Of a DNA stretch of 20,692 nucleotides, positions 6,399 to 13,339 are shown in pieces. The notes beneath the pieces were generated by a model, which saw only the letters and a list, made by a program, of their open reading frames with translations, was not told the origin of the DNA and did no database searches. The number at the start of each line of letters is the position of its first letter. Within the stretch, counting starts at the first letter, position 1. The position numbers and the translations under genes are program-made. The stretch covers positions 1 to 20,692 of the forward strand of contig CAYYCP010000060.1 of assembly GCA_964470375.1 (NCBI GenBank), in the 5' to 3' direction. The stretch is from CAYNQK01 sp964470375. GTDB lineage: Bacteria > Spirochaetota > Spirochaetia > Treponematales > JBGSOB01.

Positions 6399-8186
6399 AT
6401 GCCGGAGGCGCCGTCAGGCATCATCGTCTTCCTCTTCACCGACATCGAGGGGAGCACCGCCCTCTGGGAAGCCGAGCCGGCCAAGATGGGGCCGGCCCTG
6501 GCGCTCCACGATGAGATCATGGCGGCCTGCATCGCTGCCCGCGGGGGCAGGGTCTTCAAGACCGTAGGGGATTCCTTCTGCGCTTCCTTCGCCCTGGCCT
6601 CGGAGGCCGTTCTGGCGGCGGCCGATGCCCAGCGGGCCCTGGCGGCCGAGGCCTGGGACCTGCCCCGGCCCTTGCGCGTCCGCATGGCCGTGCACGCCGG
6701 CGACGCGGAGGAGCGGGCGGGCGACTACTTCGGGCAGAGCCTCAACCGCACGGCCCGCCTCCTCTCGGCCGGGGCGGGCGGCCAGGTCCTCCTGAGCCTG
6801 GCTGCCGCCGAGCTGGCGCGCGATTCCCTCCCCGAGGGCATGGGGCTCATCGACCTCGGCGAGCGCAGGCTCAAGGACCTCATCCGGCCCGAGCGGGTGT
6901 TCCAGCTGGAGGCTAAGGGACTCGAGAGGGACTTCCCCCCGCTGCGCACCCTGGATTCCCGCCCCAACAACCTCCCGGCCCAAGCCAGCTCCTTCGTAGG
7001 CCGCGAGCGTGAGCTCAAGGACATCGAGGGATCGCTGGCGCCCGCGCAGGGCCTCGCCCCGTCCCGGCTGCTGCCCCTCCTGGGGGCGGGCGGGGCCGGC
7101 AAGACCCGCCTCTCCCTCCAGGCGGCCGCCGACCTCATCGACCGCTTCCCCGACGGGGCTTGGTTCGTGGACCTGGCCCCCCTGCGCGCGGAATCCGAGG
7201 TCTATCCCGCGGCCCTCAGGGCATTGGGCCTGAGGGAGCGCGAGGGAGCGGACGCCCTGGCCGTCCTGAGGGAGGGCGCGCGCCAGCGCCGGATGCTCGT
7301 GATTCTGGACAACTGCGAGCACCTCATCAGGCCCGCGGCCCTGCTCGCCGAGACCCTTCTCTCGGCCGGGACCGGTGTGGCTGTCCTGGCCACGAGCCGC
7401 GAGGCCCTCAGGATCGCGGGCGAGGCCGTCTACCCGGTCCCGCCCCTGTCCATGCCGGCCGAGGGCGGCGAGCCGGGCCCGCTCTCGCAGTACGAATCGG
7501 TGAGGCTCTTCATCGAGCGGGCCAGAACCGCTTCCGCCGACTTCGCCGTGGACGAGGCCAACGCGCCCGCCATCGCCGAGATATGCCGCAGGCTGGACGG
7601 GATGCCCCTGGCCATAGAGCTGGCCGCGGCGCGGACGAGGATGCTCCCGCCCGAGGAGATCCTGGCCCGCCTGGGCGACCGCTTCCGCCTCCTCACCGGC
7701 GGCTCGCACACGGCCCTGCCGAGGCAGCAGACCCTGCGAGCCCTCATCGATTGGAGCTATGACCTCCTGGACGCCGAGGAGCGCGAATTCCTGGCGCGGC
7801 TCTCGGTGTTCCGCGGGAGCTTCTCGCTGGAGGCGGCCGAGACCGTCTGCGGCGAGGGCCTGGACGCCTTGGACCTCATGGACCGTCTCAGCTCCAAGTC
7901 CCTGGTCTTCCGCGACGGCGCCGCACGGTACAAGCTCCTGGAGACGATCAGGGAATACGCCTGGGAGAAGGGCGGGGATTCGGCGCGGGCCCTGATGCCC
8001 CGCTTCCTCGGCTACTACGCGGCCCTGGCCTCGCGCGAGCCGGGGGCCGACTACGGCGAGCCCCTGCGGCGGAAGGTCGCCGCGCTGGCGCCCGAGCACG
8101 GGAACCTGCGCGAGGCCCTCGAATGGGCCCTGCGCCACGATCCGGGCCGCGGCCTGGCCCTGGCCGCGGAGGCCGCGCCCTACTAG
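6399..8186 (+). CDS. Class III adenylate cyclase / NB-ARC ATPase regulator, N-terminal part up to an in-frame amber
   Basis: Residues 8-170 form a class III nucleotide cyclase. Metal-binding D15 (FTDIEGST) and D58 (KTVGDSF), adenine-selecting K54 and D109, and transition-state N116 and R120 are all present, so the domain looks active for cAMP synthesis. A linker (RPNNLPAQASSFVGRERE, about 188-205) leads to an AP-ATPase domain with Walker A GAGGAGKTR at 229-237 and Walker B VILDNCEH at 301-308. A winged-helix segment around LIDWSYDLLD follows. The ATG at 6399 has a strong GAGGAGG site 5 nt upstream. The frame stops at TAG (codon 596), but the same frame continues as the TPR-like half at 8187-9443. 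Family members normally carry all three parts in one chain of about 1000 aa, so this is an interrupted gene unless TAG is read through. Confidence 0.85.
   Translation: MPEAPSGIIVFLFTDIEGSTALWEAEPAKMGPALALHDEIMAACIAARGGRVFKTVGDSFCASFALASEAVLAAADAQRALAAEAWDLPRPLRVRMAVHAGDAEERAGDYFGQSLNRTARLLSAGAGGQVLLSLAAAELARDSLPEGMGLIDLGERRLKDLIRPERVFQLEAKGLERDFPPLRTLDSRPNNLPAQASSFVGRERELKDIEGSLAPAQGLAPSRLLPLLGAGGAGKTRLSLQAAADLIDRFPDGAWFVDLAPLRAESEVYPAALRALGLREREGADALAVLREGARQRRMLVILDNCEHLIRPAALLAETLLSAGTGVAVLATSREALRIAGEAVYPVPPLSMPAEGGEPGPLSQYESVRLFIERARTASADFAVDEANAPAIAEICRRLDGMPLAIELAAARTRMLPPEEILARLGDRFRLLTGGSHTALPRQQTLRALIDWSYDLLDAEEREFLARLSVFRGSFSLEAAETVCGEGLDALDLMDRLSSKSLVFRDGAARYKLLETIREYAWEKGGDSARALMPRFLGYYAALASREPGADYGEPLRRKVAALAPEHGNLREALEWALRHDPGRGLALAAEAAPY
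8184..8186 (+). other. In-frame amber codon splitting the cyclase/NB-ARC/TPR gene
   Basis: The frame reads AAEAAPY, TAG, then WTRGFNVEGAGWLEAFL. Relatives usually have an aromatic-rich stretch and Arg-Gly here, then Glu-Gly and Trp-Leu-Glu, so both sides belong to one helix. A Trp codon TGG would become TAG by one G-to-A change. Confidence 0.85.
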
Positions 8187-8204
8187 TGGACGCGGGGCTT
8201 CAAC

Positions 8205-9443
8205 GTGGAGGGCGCGGGCTGGCTGGAGGCCTTCCTGGCCGCGGTGCCGCCCGGCGAATGCCCTGAGGCCTGGGCCAAGGCCCGCGCCGAGGCGATGGTC
8301 CGGCTCGCCTACGTCATCCATACCAAGTCCGACTACTCGGCCGCCAAGGAGGCGGGGCTGCGGGCCTTGGAGGCCTGCCGCGCGATCGGCTACCGGAAGG
8401 GCGAGATCAAGGCCCTGCGGGGTATCGGGCTTGACGAGATAGTCACGAGCTACGACGCGACGGACGAAGCCTCGGTCGAGTCTGCCTTGGCCTCCGCGGA
8501 AGCCTCATTCAACGAGCTCAAGCGGCTTTCCCTCGCGGAGGGCGACCGCTGGGGCCAGGCCGAGGCGCTCGCGGGCCTGGCGATGATCGCCTTCGGCCCC
8601 CGCCGCGACTACCCGGCGGCGGAGAGCCTCGTACGCTCCTGCCTGGCCATACGCATAGCCATCGGGGACGCCTCCGGCGAGGGGTGGTCGCGCTACAACC
8701 TGGCCGAGCTCGCCTGCGCGAGGGGGGACGGCCCGCGCGTCCGCGCCGAGCTTTCCGCGTCCATGGAAGCCTTCACCCGCGCCGACGACTCGCATGGCCG
8801 GGGCTTCGCCCTACAGTACATCGCCTCCTGCGACGTGCACGACGGCCTATTCGATGACGCGGCGGCTAGGATAGCCGAATGCGAGGCCATCTACCGCCGG
8901 AGCGGGAACCGCGTCGATCACCTCTGGACCGAGCTCCTCCTGGCCATGCTCAGGGTCGAGGCGGGCGACGCGGCCGGGGCGAAGGCCCTCCTGGAGGAAC
9001 TCGGGGAGGACATCGAGGCGACGGGCCTTCCCACCCTCCGCATGGAGCGTGCCTTCCTCCTTGCGCGGGCGCGCGCCGTCGCGGGCGACGAGGCGGGAGC
9101 GCGGGCCGCCCTGGAGGAGATGCGGCCGTCCGCCCCGGGGAGGATCCCGCGCGGCTGGCTGGCCTTCAGGCATTTCTTCGCTGCGGCCCTTGAGCGGGCC
9201 TTCCTGGCCCTGGGCCGCGGGGACGCGCGGGCCGCGGCCCTCCTCTACGGGGCCATCGAGGAGAACCGGCGGCGCTACTACCCCTTCATCTACAATTGGG
9301 TCAACGCGCAGACCACCAGGCTGGGGGCCGGCCTGGACGCCCTCCCGGAGCGGGCCGCCCTTGAGCCCGAGATCAAGCGGGGTGGAGCCATGGGGCTGAC
9401 CGAACTGGAGGGCCTGGCCTTTCCGCCCGCGGAAGCAGGCTGA
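8205..9443 (+). CDS. TPR-like C-terminal half of the interrupted cyclase regulator
   Basis: About 412 residues lie in the same frame as the upstream cyclase/NB-ARC half. They are Ala/Leu/Glu-rich helical repeats of tetratricopeptide type, with recurring pairs such as YSAAKEAGLRALEACRAIG and YPAAESLVRSCLAIRIAIG. This is the usual C-terminal sensor region of NB-ARC regulators, thought to bind a ligand or partner. The first available start is GTG at 8205, with no clear ribosome site. An internal ATG at 8296 has GAGG only 2 nt away. Independent translation is therefore doubtful. Codon use stays strongly GC-biased with no further stops or frameshifts over 1.2 kb, which suggests a recent interruption, a sequencing error or readthrough. 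A non-functional 3' remnant is the main alternative. Confidence 0.65.
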   Translation: MEGAGWLEAFLAAVPPGECPEAWAKARAEAMVRLAYVIHTKSDYSAAKEAGLRALEACRAIGYRKGEIKALRGIGLDEIVTSYDATDEASVESALASAEASFNELKRLSLAEGDRWGQAEALAGLAMIAFGPRRDYPAAESLVRSCLAIRIAIGDASGEGWSRYNLAELACARGDGPRVRAELSASMEAFTRADDSHGRGFALQYIASCDVHDGLFDDAAARIAECEAIYRRSGNRVDHLWTELLLAMLRVEAGDAAGAKALLEELGEDIEATGLPTLRMERAFLLARARAVAGDEAGARAALEEMRPSAPGRIPRGWLAFRHFFAAALERAFLALGRGDARAAALLYGAIEENRRRYYPFIYNWVNAQTTRLGAGLDALPERAALEPEIKRGGAMGLTELEGLAFPPAEAG

Positions 9444-9463
9444 GGGCTGCCGGCCTGGGATTT

Positions 9464-9480
9464 GCTTGCCTAGGGCAAGC
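9464..9480. repeat. 17-bp palindrome before the TspO-like gene
   Basis: GCTTGCC and GGCAAGC flank TAG, a perfect 7-3-7 repeat 20 bp after the preceding stop. It overlaps the predicted -35 (TTGCCT) of the next unit, as a repressor operator would. A short hairpin followed by TTCTCT could instead end the upstream transcript. Confidence 0.45.
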
Positions 9481-9495
9481 TTCTCTCCGTATCTT
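9466..9495 (+). promoter_or_regulatory. Predicted promoter of the TspO-like/msrBA unit
   Basis: TTGCCT (9466-9471) and TATCTT (9490-9495) are 18 nt apart, each matching 4 of 6 consensus bases. The -35 lies inside the 17-bp palindrome. Confidence 0.35.
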
Positions 9496-9546
9496 CAGCC
9501 TGCCCCCAGCGGGCGCGAGGCCCGGGCCGGCGATACGGAGGAATAC

Positions 9547-10368
9547 ATGTCCGAAAAAGCGAGAGGCGCCGCGGCGCTCAAGGCCTTGGCCATCATATCG
9601 GTCGTTTTTTTCCTGGGCGTTGTGACGGTGAACGCCCTGGCCAATACCCTACCGATCAACGGCGTCAACACCGGCCAACTCTCCGACGAAATCCCCAACC
9701 TCTTCGTGCCTGCGGGTCTGACCTTCTCCATCTGGGGCCTCATCTACCTCCTCCTAGCCGGTTACGCGGGGGCTCTCCTCTTCGCCGCTTTCCGCAGCCT
9801 GGGCGGGGCCTGGGGTGCTGTCGATGCCGGGCTCTTCATCGCCAACATGGCCGGGAACATCGGCTGGATCCTGGCCTGGCACTACCGCATGGTCGGCCTG
9901 GCCATGATCCTGATGCTTCTCATCCTAGCCAGTCTGGCCTGGCTCCAGGAGCGCAACTGGCGCCGCTCGGCTAAGGCGGATTATCCGGCCGGCAGGGGCG
10001 GGGCCGTGCTGCGTTTCCTTCTCAGCACCCCGATCAACGTTTATTTGGGCTGGATCTGCGTGGCCACCATAGCCAACGCAACGGCTCTCCTGGTCAGCCT
10101 CGGCTGGGACGGCTTCGGCCTGGACCCGCGGGCATGGACGGTCATAGTCATCTCAGCAGGCATGGCGATAGGACTCCTCTTCATTTTCCTGCGCAAGGCC
10201 GTGGCGGCGCCATTAGTGATCGTATGGGCCTATGCCGGCATCGTGATCAAGCGCCTGGGCGCCGACCCGGGCTATTCCGCGGCCGTGTGGATAGCGGCTA
10301 TCGCCGGAGCCACCCTTCTCCTGGCGGCCCTCGCGGCGCGCCTCTTCTTCGGGCGCGTGAGATCCTGA
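9547..10368 (+). CDS. Tryptophan-rich (TspO/MBR-related) membrane protein
   Basis: This is a 273-aa integral membrane protein with seven or eight hydrophobic helices and 11 tryptophans. The block NTLPINGVNTGQLSD (34-48) followed by FSIWGLIYLLLAGY, and the later TPINVYLGWICVATIANATA, resemble the distant branch usually annotated as tryptophan-rich sensory protein. It is longer than classical five-helix TspO (about 160 aa). TspO proteins bind porphyrins and take part in oxidative or redox responses; whether this branch does is unknown. The ATG at 9547 has CGGAGG 6 nt upstream and excludes the 27 extra codons of the open frame. Its stop overlaps the MsrBA start (TGATG), so the two are co-translated. 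It has only one cysteine, which argues against a CcdA-like thiol relay. Confidence 0.75.
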   Translation: MSEKARGAAALKALAIISVVFFLGVVTVNALANTLPINGVNTGQLSDEIPNLFVPAGLTFSIWGLIYLLLAGYAGALLFAAFRSLGGAWGAVDAGLFIANMAGNIGWILAWHYRMVGLAMILMLLILASLAWLQERNWRRSAKADYPAGRGGAVLRFLLSTPINVYLGWICVATIANATALLVSLGWDGFGLDPRAWTVIVISAGMAIGLLFIFLRKAVAAPLVIVWAYAGIVIKRLGADPGYSAAVWIAAIAGATLLLAALAARLFFGRVRS

Positions 10369-11420
10369 TGGTTCGAGTGGGAAGGGCGACTGCGGTCCTG
10401 GCGGCCGGCTTGATGGCGGCTATGTGCGCCTGCTCGCGCACGGGAGGAGCGAATATGGGAAGACAGCCCGAGAAGCGCGATGACGCGGCCCTGAGGGCCC
10501 GGCTCACGGATGAGCAGTATCGAGTGACGCAGCTCTGCGACACCGAGCCGCCATTCGACAACCTGTACTGGAACAACCATGAGGCCGGCATCTACGTGGA
10601 CGTGGTGTCGGGGCAGCCCCTCTTCAGCTCCACGGACAAGTACGATTCCGGCTCGGGCTGGCCCAGCTTTATGCGTCCTATATCCAGGGAAGCGGTGGTG
10701 GAGCGGGAGGATACCAGCCACGGGATGATCCGGACCGAGGTGCGCAGCGCCGAGGCCGATTCCCACCTTGGTCACGTCTTCGACGATGGTCCGGACCCCG
10801 AGGGTCTGCGCTATTGCATCAATTCCGCTGCCCTGAGATTTATCCCCGTCGCCGATCTGGAACGCGAGGGCTACGGCGAGTACCTTGGCCTGTTCGGGCT
10901 CGCCGGCGCGGTAGCGACAACGGGGCCTAAGACGGCCCTCTTTGCGGCCGGCTGCTTCTGGGGCACGGAGGCCTACTTCAGGCGCCTGCCAGGGGTCATC
11001 TCCACCGACGTAGGTTACTCCGGCGGGACGACGGTGAATCCGACGTATAAGGAGGTCTGCGGAGGTAGGACCGGGCACGCCGAGACCCTCAAGGTCGTAT
11101 ACGATTCGTCTCGTATCGACTACAGAACCCTAGCCAGGCACTTCTTCAGGATGCATGACCCGACCCAGCTGAACCGCCAGGGCAACGACGTAGGTACGCA
11201 ATACCGATCTGCTATTTTTTACACCGATGCGGAGCAGGAGCGGATCGCCCGGGAATTGATCTCCGAGTTGGGCGGGAAGAGTCCCAGGCCGATCGTCACC
11301 CAGGTGGAGCCGGCCGGGCCCTTCTATCCCGCCGAGGACTACCACCAGGATTACTTGGAGAAGAATCCCGGGGGCTATTGCCACGTGGACCTGGGATTGG
11401 TCGGGAAGCCCCTGGATTGA
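10368..11420 (+). CDS. msrAB: Exported MsrB-MsrA bifunctional methionine sulfoxide reductase
   Basis: This 350-aa fusion repairs both diastereomers of oxidised methionine. The start at 10368 overlaps the previous stop. It opens with a signal peptide ending in a loose lipobox (LMAAMCAC, Cys20 or Cys22), so it is probably exported and perhaps lipid-anchored. MsrB occupies about 45-175. Catalytic Cys150 sits in RYCINS, and the substrate motifs GWPSF and DSHLGHVFDDGP are intact. The zinc CxxC pairs are absent, as in the PilB-type MsrB. Position 96 is Ser (GSGW) where PilB has its resolving Cys (GCGW); Cys57 in VTQLC could substitute. MsrA occupies about 187-345, with catalytic Cys196 in GCFWG and a C-terminal candidate resolving Cys338 in GGYCHVD. 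The B-then-A order is the reverse of many MsrA-MsrB fusions. No thioredoxin domain is attached. Confidence 0.93.
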   Translation: MVRVGRATAVLAAGLMAAMCACSRTGGANMGRQPEKRDDAALRARLTDEQYRVTQLCDTEPPFDNLYWNNHEAGIYVDVVSGQPLFSSTDKYDSGSGWPSFMRPISREAVVEREDTSHGMIRTEVRSAEADSHLGHVFDDGPDPEGLRYCINSAALRFIPVADLEREGYGEYLGLFGLAGAVATTGPKTALFAAGCFWGTEAYFRRLPGVISTDVGYSGGTTVNPTYKEVCGGRTGHAETLKVVYDSSRIDYRTLARHFFRMHDPTQLNRQGNDVGTQYRSAIFYTDAEQERIARELISELGGKSPRPIVTQVEPAGPFYPAEDYHQDYLEKNPGGYCHVDLGLVGKPLD

Positions 11421-11433
11421 AGGGTGACCTTCA
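11418..11433. terminator. Hairpin spanning two convergent stop codons
   Basis: TGAAGG, GTGA and CCTTCA form a perfect 6-bp stem with a GNRA-type tetraloop on the plus-strand RNA. Its arms contain the stop codons of msrBA (11418-11420) and the GNAT gene (11431-11433). It has no T tract, so a bidirectional terminator or 3'-end stabiliser is only possible. Confidence 0.4.
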
Positions 11434-12231
11434 GGCCGATGGCGGGGCGGAGTAGCGCCTCAGAGTGCTGACGCTCTGGAAGCCTAGGGACTCGTAGACC
11501 GGCCGGCCCTCCTCGGTGGCGTGCAGGGCCACGATGGCGATGCCGCGCCCGGCGCAGCGCTCAGCGGCCGCGCGCGTCAGGGCCGCGCCTAGACCCCGCC
11601 TGCGAGAGGCCGCCTCGGTGGCCACGAAGTAGACTCCTCCCAGCCCATCCCGGTCCGCGTAGGCCGATGACGCCGATACGGGCAGGCCCTCTTCATCGCG
11701 GCACAGGAAGATGTCCAGGAAGCCGGCCTCCCGCATCAGGCCCGCCGAGGACGCGAAGGCCGCAGCGTAGCCCGCATCGGCATTGTGGAAGAGGTTGCGC
11801 GACACTACGCCGGCCCACTCCTCAAGCGCCGCGGGTGTCGAGGCTTCCTCCATCGCATAACCAGGGGGCAGGGGCGCCGGCCCGAGGTTCCGCGGATCCA
11901 GGACCATGCCCGCGGCTTGGCGGACGAAGGAGAAGCCGGCCGCGGCCAGCCTCCCCTCCGTCAGGGCCTGCCCCGCCTCGCCTCCGCAGGCGGCCGGTCC
12001 GGTCAGGGCCGTGCAGTCCAGGGCCCTCATCTTGGCGGCCAGGGCCCCCATCGCCTGCTCGGCGCCGAGCCTCAGGTCGATGCGGTGGCAGGATGCGCCC
12101 CAGGCGGCGGGAGGCCCTGTCCAGCTGAAGCCCGGCAGATGGCCAGGAGGGGCGCCCAGGAGGGAGGCGTGCTCTTCCATGAGGGACCAGTAGGCCGCTT
12201 CGGGGAGGAAGGCGGGATCGAGGCTTTTCAC
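11431..12231 (-). CDS. GNAT-family N-acetyltransferase
   Basis: The product is 266 aa. The C-terminal half is a GNAT domain. Beta strand 4 (GGVYFVATEA, about 198-207) leads into the acetyl-CoA pyrophosphate loop RRRGLGA (210-216), then a helix and the closing motif PVYESLGFQSVSTLRRY. The N-terminal 120 residues are diverged and may be a degenerate second GNAT half, as in tandem-GNAT proteins. The substrate is not predictable. The start is GTG at 12231, with no ribosome site but with TATCCT ending 6 nt upstream, so the message may be leaderless. An ATG at codon 18 (12180) is the alternative. The gene is convergent with msrBA and divergent from metA. Confidence 0.82.
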   Translation of the reverse strand: MKSLDPAFLPEAAYWSLMEEHASLLGAPPGHLPGFSWTGPPAAWGASCHRIDLRLGAEQAMGALAAKMRALDCTALTGPAACGGEAGQALTEGRLAAAGFSFVRQAAGMVLDPRNLGPAPLPPGYAMEEASTPAALEEWAGVVSRNLFHNADAGYAAAFASSAGLMREAGFLDIFLCRDEEGLPVSASSAYADRDGLGGVYFVATEAASRRRGLGAALTRAAAERCAGRGIAIVALHATEEGRPVYESLGFQSVSTLRRYSAPPSA

Positions 12232-12237
12232 TCTTTC

Positions 12238-12266
12238 AGGATATCCATGCCCGGCGTCAAGGTGAA
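12238..12266 (-). promoter_or_regulatory. Predicted promoter of the GNAT gene, leaderless type
   Basis: TTCACC and TATCCT are 17 nt apart on the minus strand, and TATCCT ends exactly 6 nt before the GTG start. Confidence 0.35.
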
Positions 12267-12291
12267 GCCACGCAGGCCTTCATGAGCGGCC

Positions 12292-12321
12292 TTGATCCGC
12301 TGTTTCGCAGAGTCGTATACT
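12292..12321 (+). promoter_or_regulatory. Predicted promoter of metA
   Basis: TTGATC (12292-12297) and TATACT (12316-12321) are separated by 18 nt, a good housekeeping-type match in GC-rich surroundings. Transcription would start near 12328, giving a leader of about 53 nt. That is too short for a SAM riboswitch. Confidence 0.5.
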
Positions 12322-12329
12322 TATACCTG

Positions 12330-12340
12330 ACCAATTTGGT
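12330..12340. repeat. Operator-like palindrome at the metA start of transcription
   Basis: ACCAA and TTGGT flank one T. The site lies 9-19 nt after the -10 box, about where transcription begins, so a repressor bound there would block metA. The short arms keep confidence low. Confidence 0.3.
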
Positions 12341-12380
12341 AGTAAATATGCCAAGCCTTACCATCGCCTAGGAGGAAGAG

Positions 12381-13322
12381 ATGCCCGTTCGAATACCTGA
12401 TGACTTGCCCGCCAAGCGCGTCCTGGAAGAAGAAAATATCTTCGTCATGACGGACGTACGGGCCGCCCACCAGGATATCAGGCCCCTGCGCATCGCCGTG
12501 CTCAACCTCATGCCCACCAAAATCGTCACCGAGGCACAGCTTCTGCGTCTCCTAGGCAATACCGCACTCCAGGTCGACATCACATTCATCCGCATGGCCA
12601 GCCACGAGTCCAAGAACGTCTCGGAGGCGCACCTGGAGGCCTTCTACGAGCCCTCCGCCCAGGTCCTGGGCGAGCGCTTCGACGGGCTGGTGATCACCGG
12701 GGCGCCCGTGGAGACCCTGCCCTTCGAGGAGGTGGACTATTGGCCCGAGCTTAGCCGGCTCATGGACTGGAGCGCACGCAACGTCTGGTCCACCCTGCAC
12801 ATCTGCTGGGGGGCTCAGGCCGGCCTCTATCGGCACTACGGCATTCCCAAGTATCCCCTGCCCGAGAAGATGTTCGGCATCTTCCACCATCGCGCCCTGG
12901 ATCCCGCCGCGCCCCTCCTCAGGGGTTTCGACGAAGTCTTCCTGGCCCCGCACTCGCGGCATACCGAGGTACGTGCCGCCGACATACGCGCTGTTCCCTC
13001 GCTGAGAATACTAGCCGTGTCCGAGGAAGCCGGGGTCTACTTGGCCGCCACAGCCGACGGGCGGCAGGTCTTCGTGACCGGGCACCCTGAGTACGACCGC
13101 ATGACCCTCAAGGCCGAGTATGACCGGGATGCATCCAAGGGCATGCCGGTGAAGGTGCCGGCCAACTACTACCCCGGCGACAACCCAGCCTTGCCGCCCC
13201 TGATGACCTGGCGTTCGCACGCCCACCTGTTGTACGCAAATTGGCTGAACTACTCGGTCTACCAGGGCACGCCCTTCGACCTGGCCGAACTCAGGCCCAT
13301 CGAGACGCGGGCGGGAACCTGA
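12381..13322 (+). CDS. metA: Homoserine O-acetyltransferase of the MetA family
   Basis: This enzyme makes the first committed step of methionine synthesis by acylating the hydroxyl of homoserine. The product is 313 aa and aligns without gaps to E. coli MetA numbering at the catalytic triad: Cys142 (LHICWGAQA), His235 and Glu237 (VTGHPEYD). Residue 111 is Glu (GAPVETLPF) where E. coli has Gly. Published work on MetA showed that Glu111 favours acetyl-CoA and Gly111 succinyl-CoA, so the predicted product is O-acetylhomoserine. The ATG at 12381 has AGGAGG 5 nt upstream. The gene appears to be transcribed alone; the following gene is convergent, 15 bp away. MsrBA nearby recycles oxidised methionine. 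Confidence 0.95.
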   Translation: MPVRIPDDLPAKRVLEEENIFVMTDVRAAHQDIRPLRIAVLNLMPTKIVTEAQLLRLLGNTALQVDITFIRMASHESKNVSEAHLEAFYEPSAQVLGERFDGLVITGAPVETLPFEEVDYWPELSRLMDWSARNVWSTLHICWGAQAGLYRHYGIPKYPLPEKMFGIFHHRALDPAAPLLRGFDEVFLAPHSRHTEVRAADIRAVPSLRILAVSEEAGVYLAATADGRQVFVTGHPEYDRMTLKAEYDRDASKGMPVKVPANYYPGDNPALPPLMTWRSHAHLLYANWLNYSVYQGTPFDLAELRPIETRAGT

Positions 13323-13327
13323 GCGGG

Positions 13328-13339
13328 GAGGCCGGCCTC
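13328..13339. terminator. 12-bp palindrome between convergent metA and CNB genes
   Basis: GAGGCCGGCCTC is a perfect palindrome lying across the convergent 3' ends and covering part of the CNB stop codon. It has no loop or T tract, so a terminator function is speculative. Confidence 0.2.

Noticed and set aside
8184..8186. TAG read as pyrrolysine or general amber recoding
   Set aside because: TAG ends at least three other genes here (recQ, ABC ATPase, EIIA-like), and no PylT/PylS genes are visible. Local readthrough is not excluded.
6414..8321. 635-codon open frame on the minus strand, opposite the cyclase gene
   Set aside because: It is a shadow of GC-rich codon use. The protein is Gly/Arg/Gln-rich with no recognisable fold, while the plus strand encodes clear cyclase and ATPase motifs.
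12348..12371. Seven-codon frame (MPSLTIA) ending 9 nt before metA
   Set aside because: It has no ribosome site and contains no Met codons beyond the start, so attenuation by methionine is not supported.
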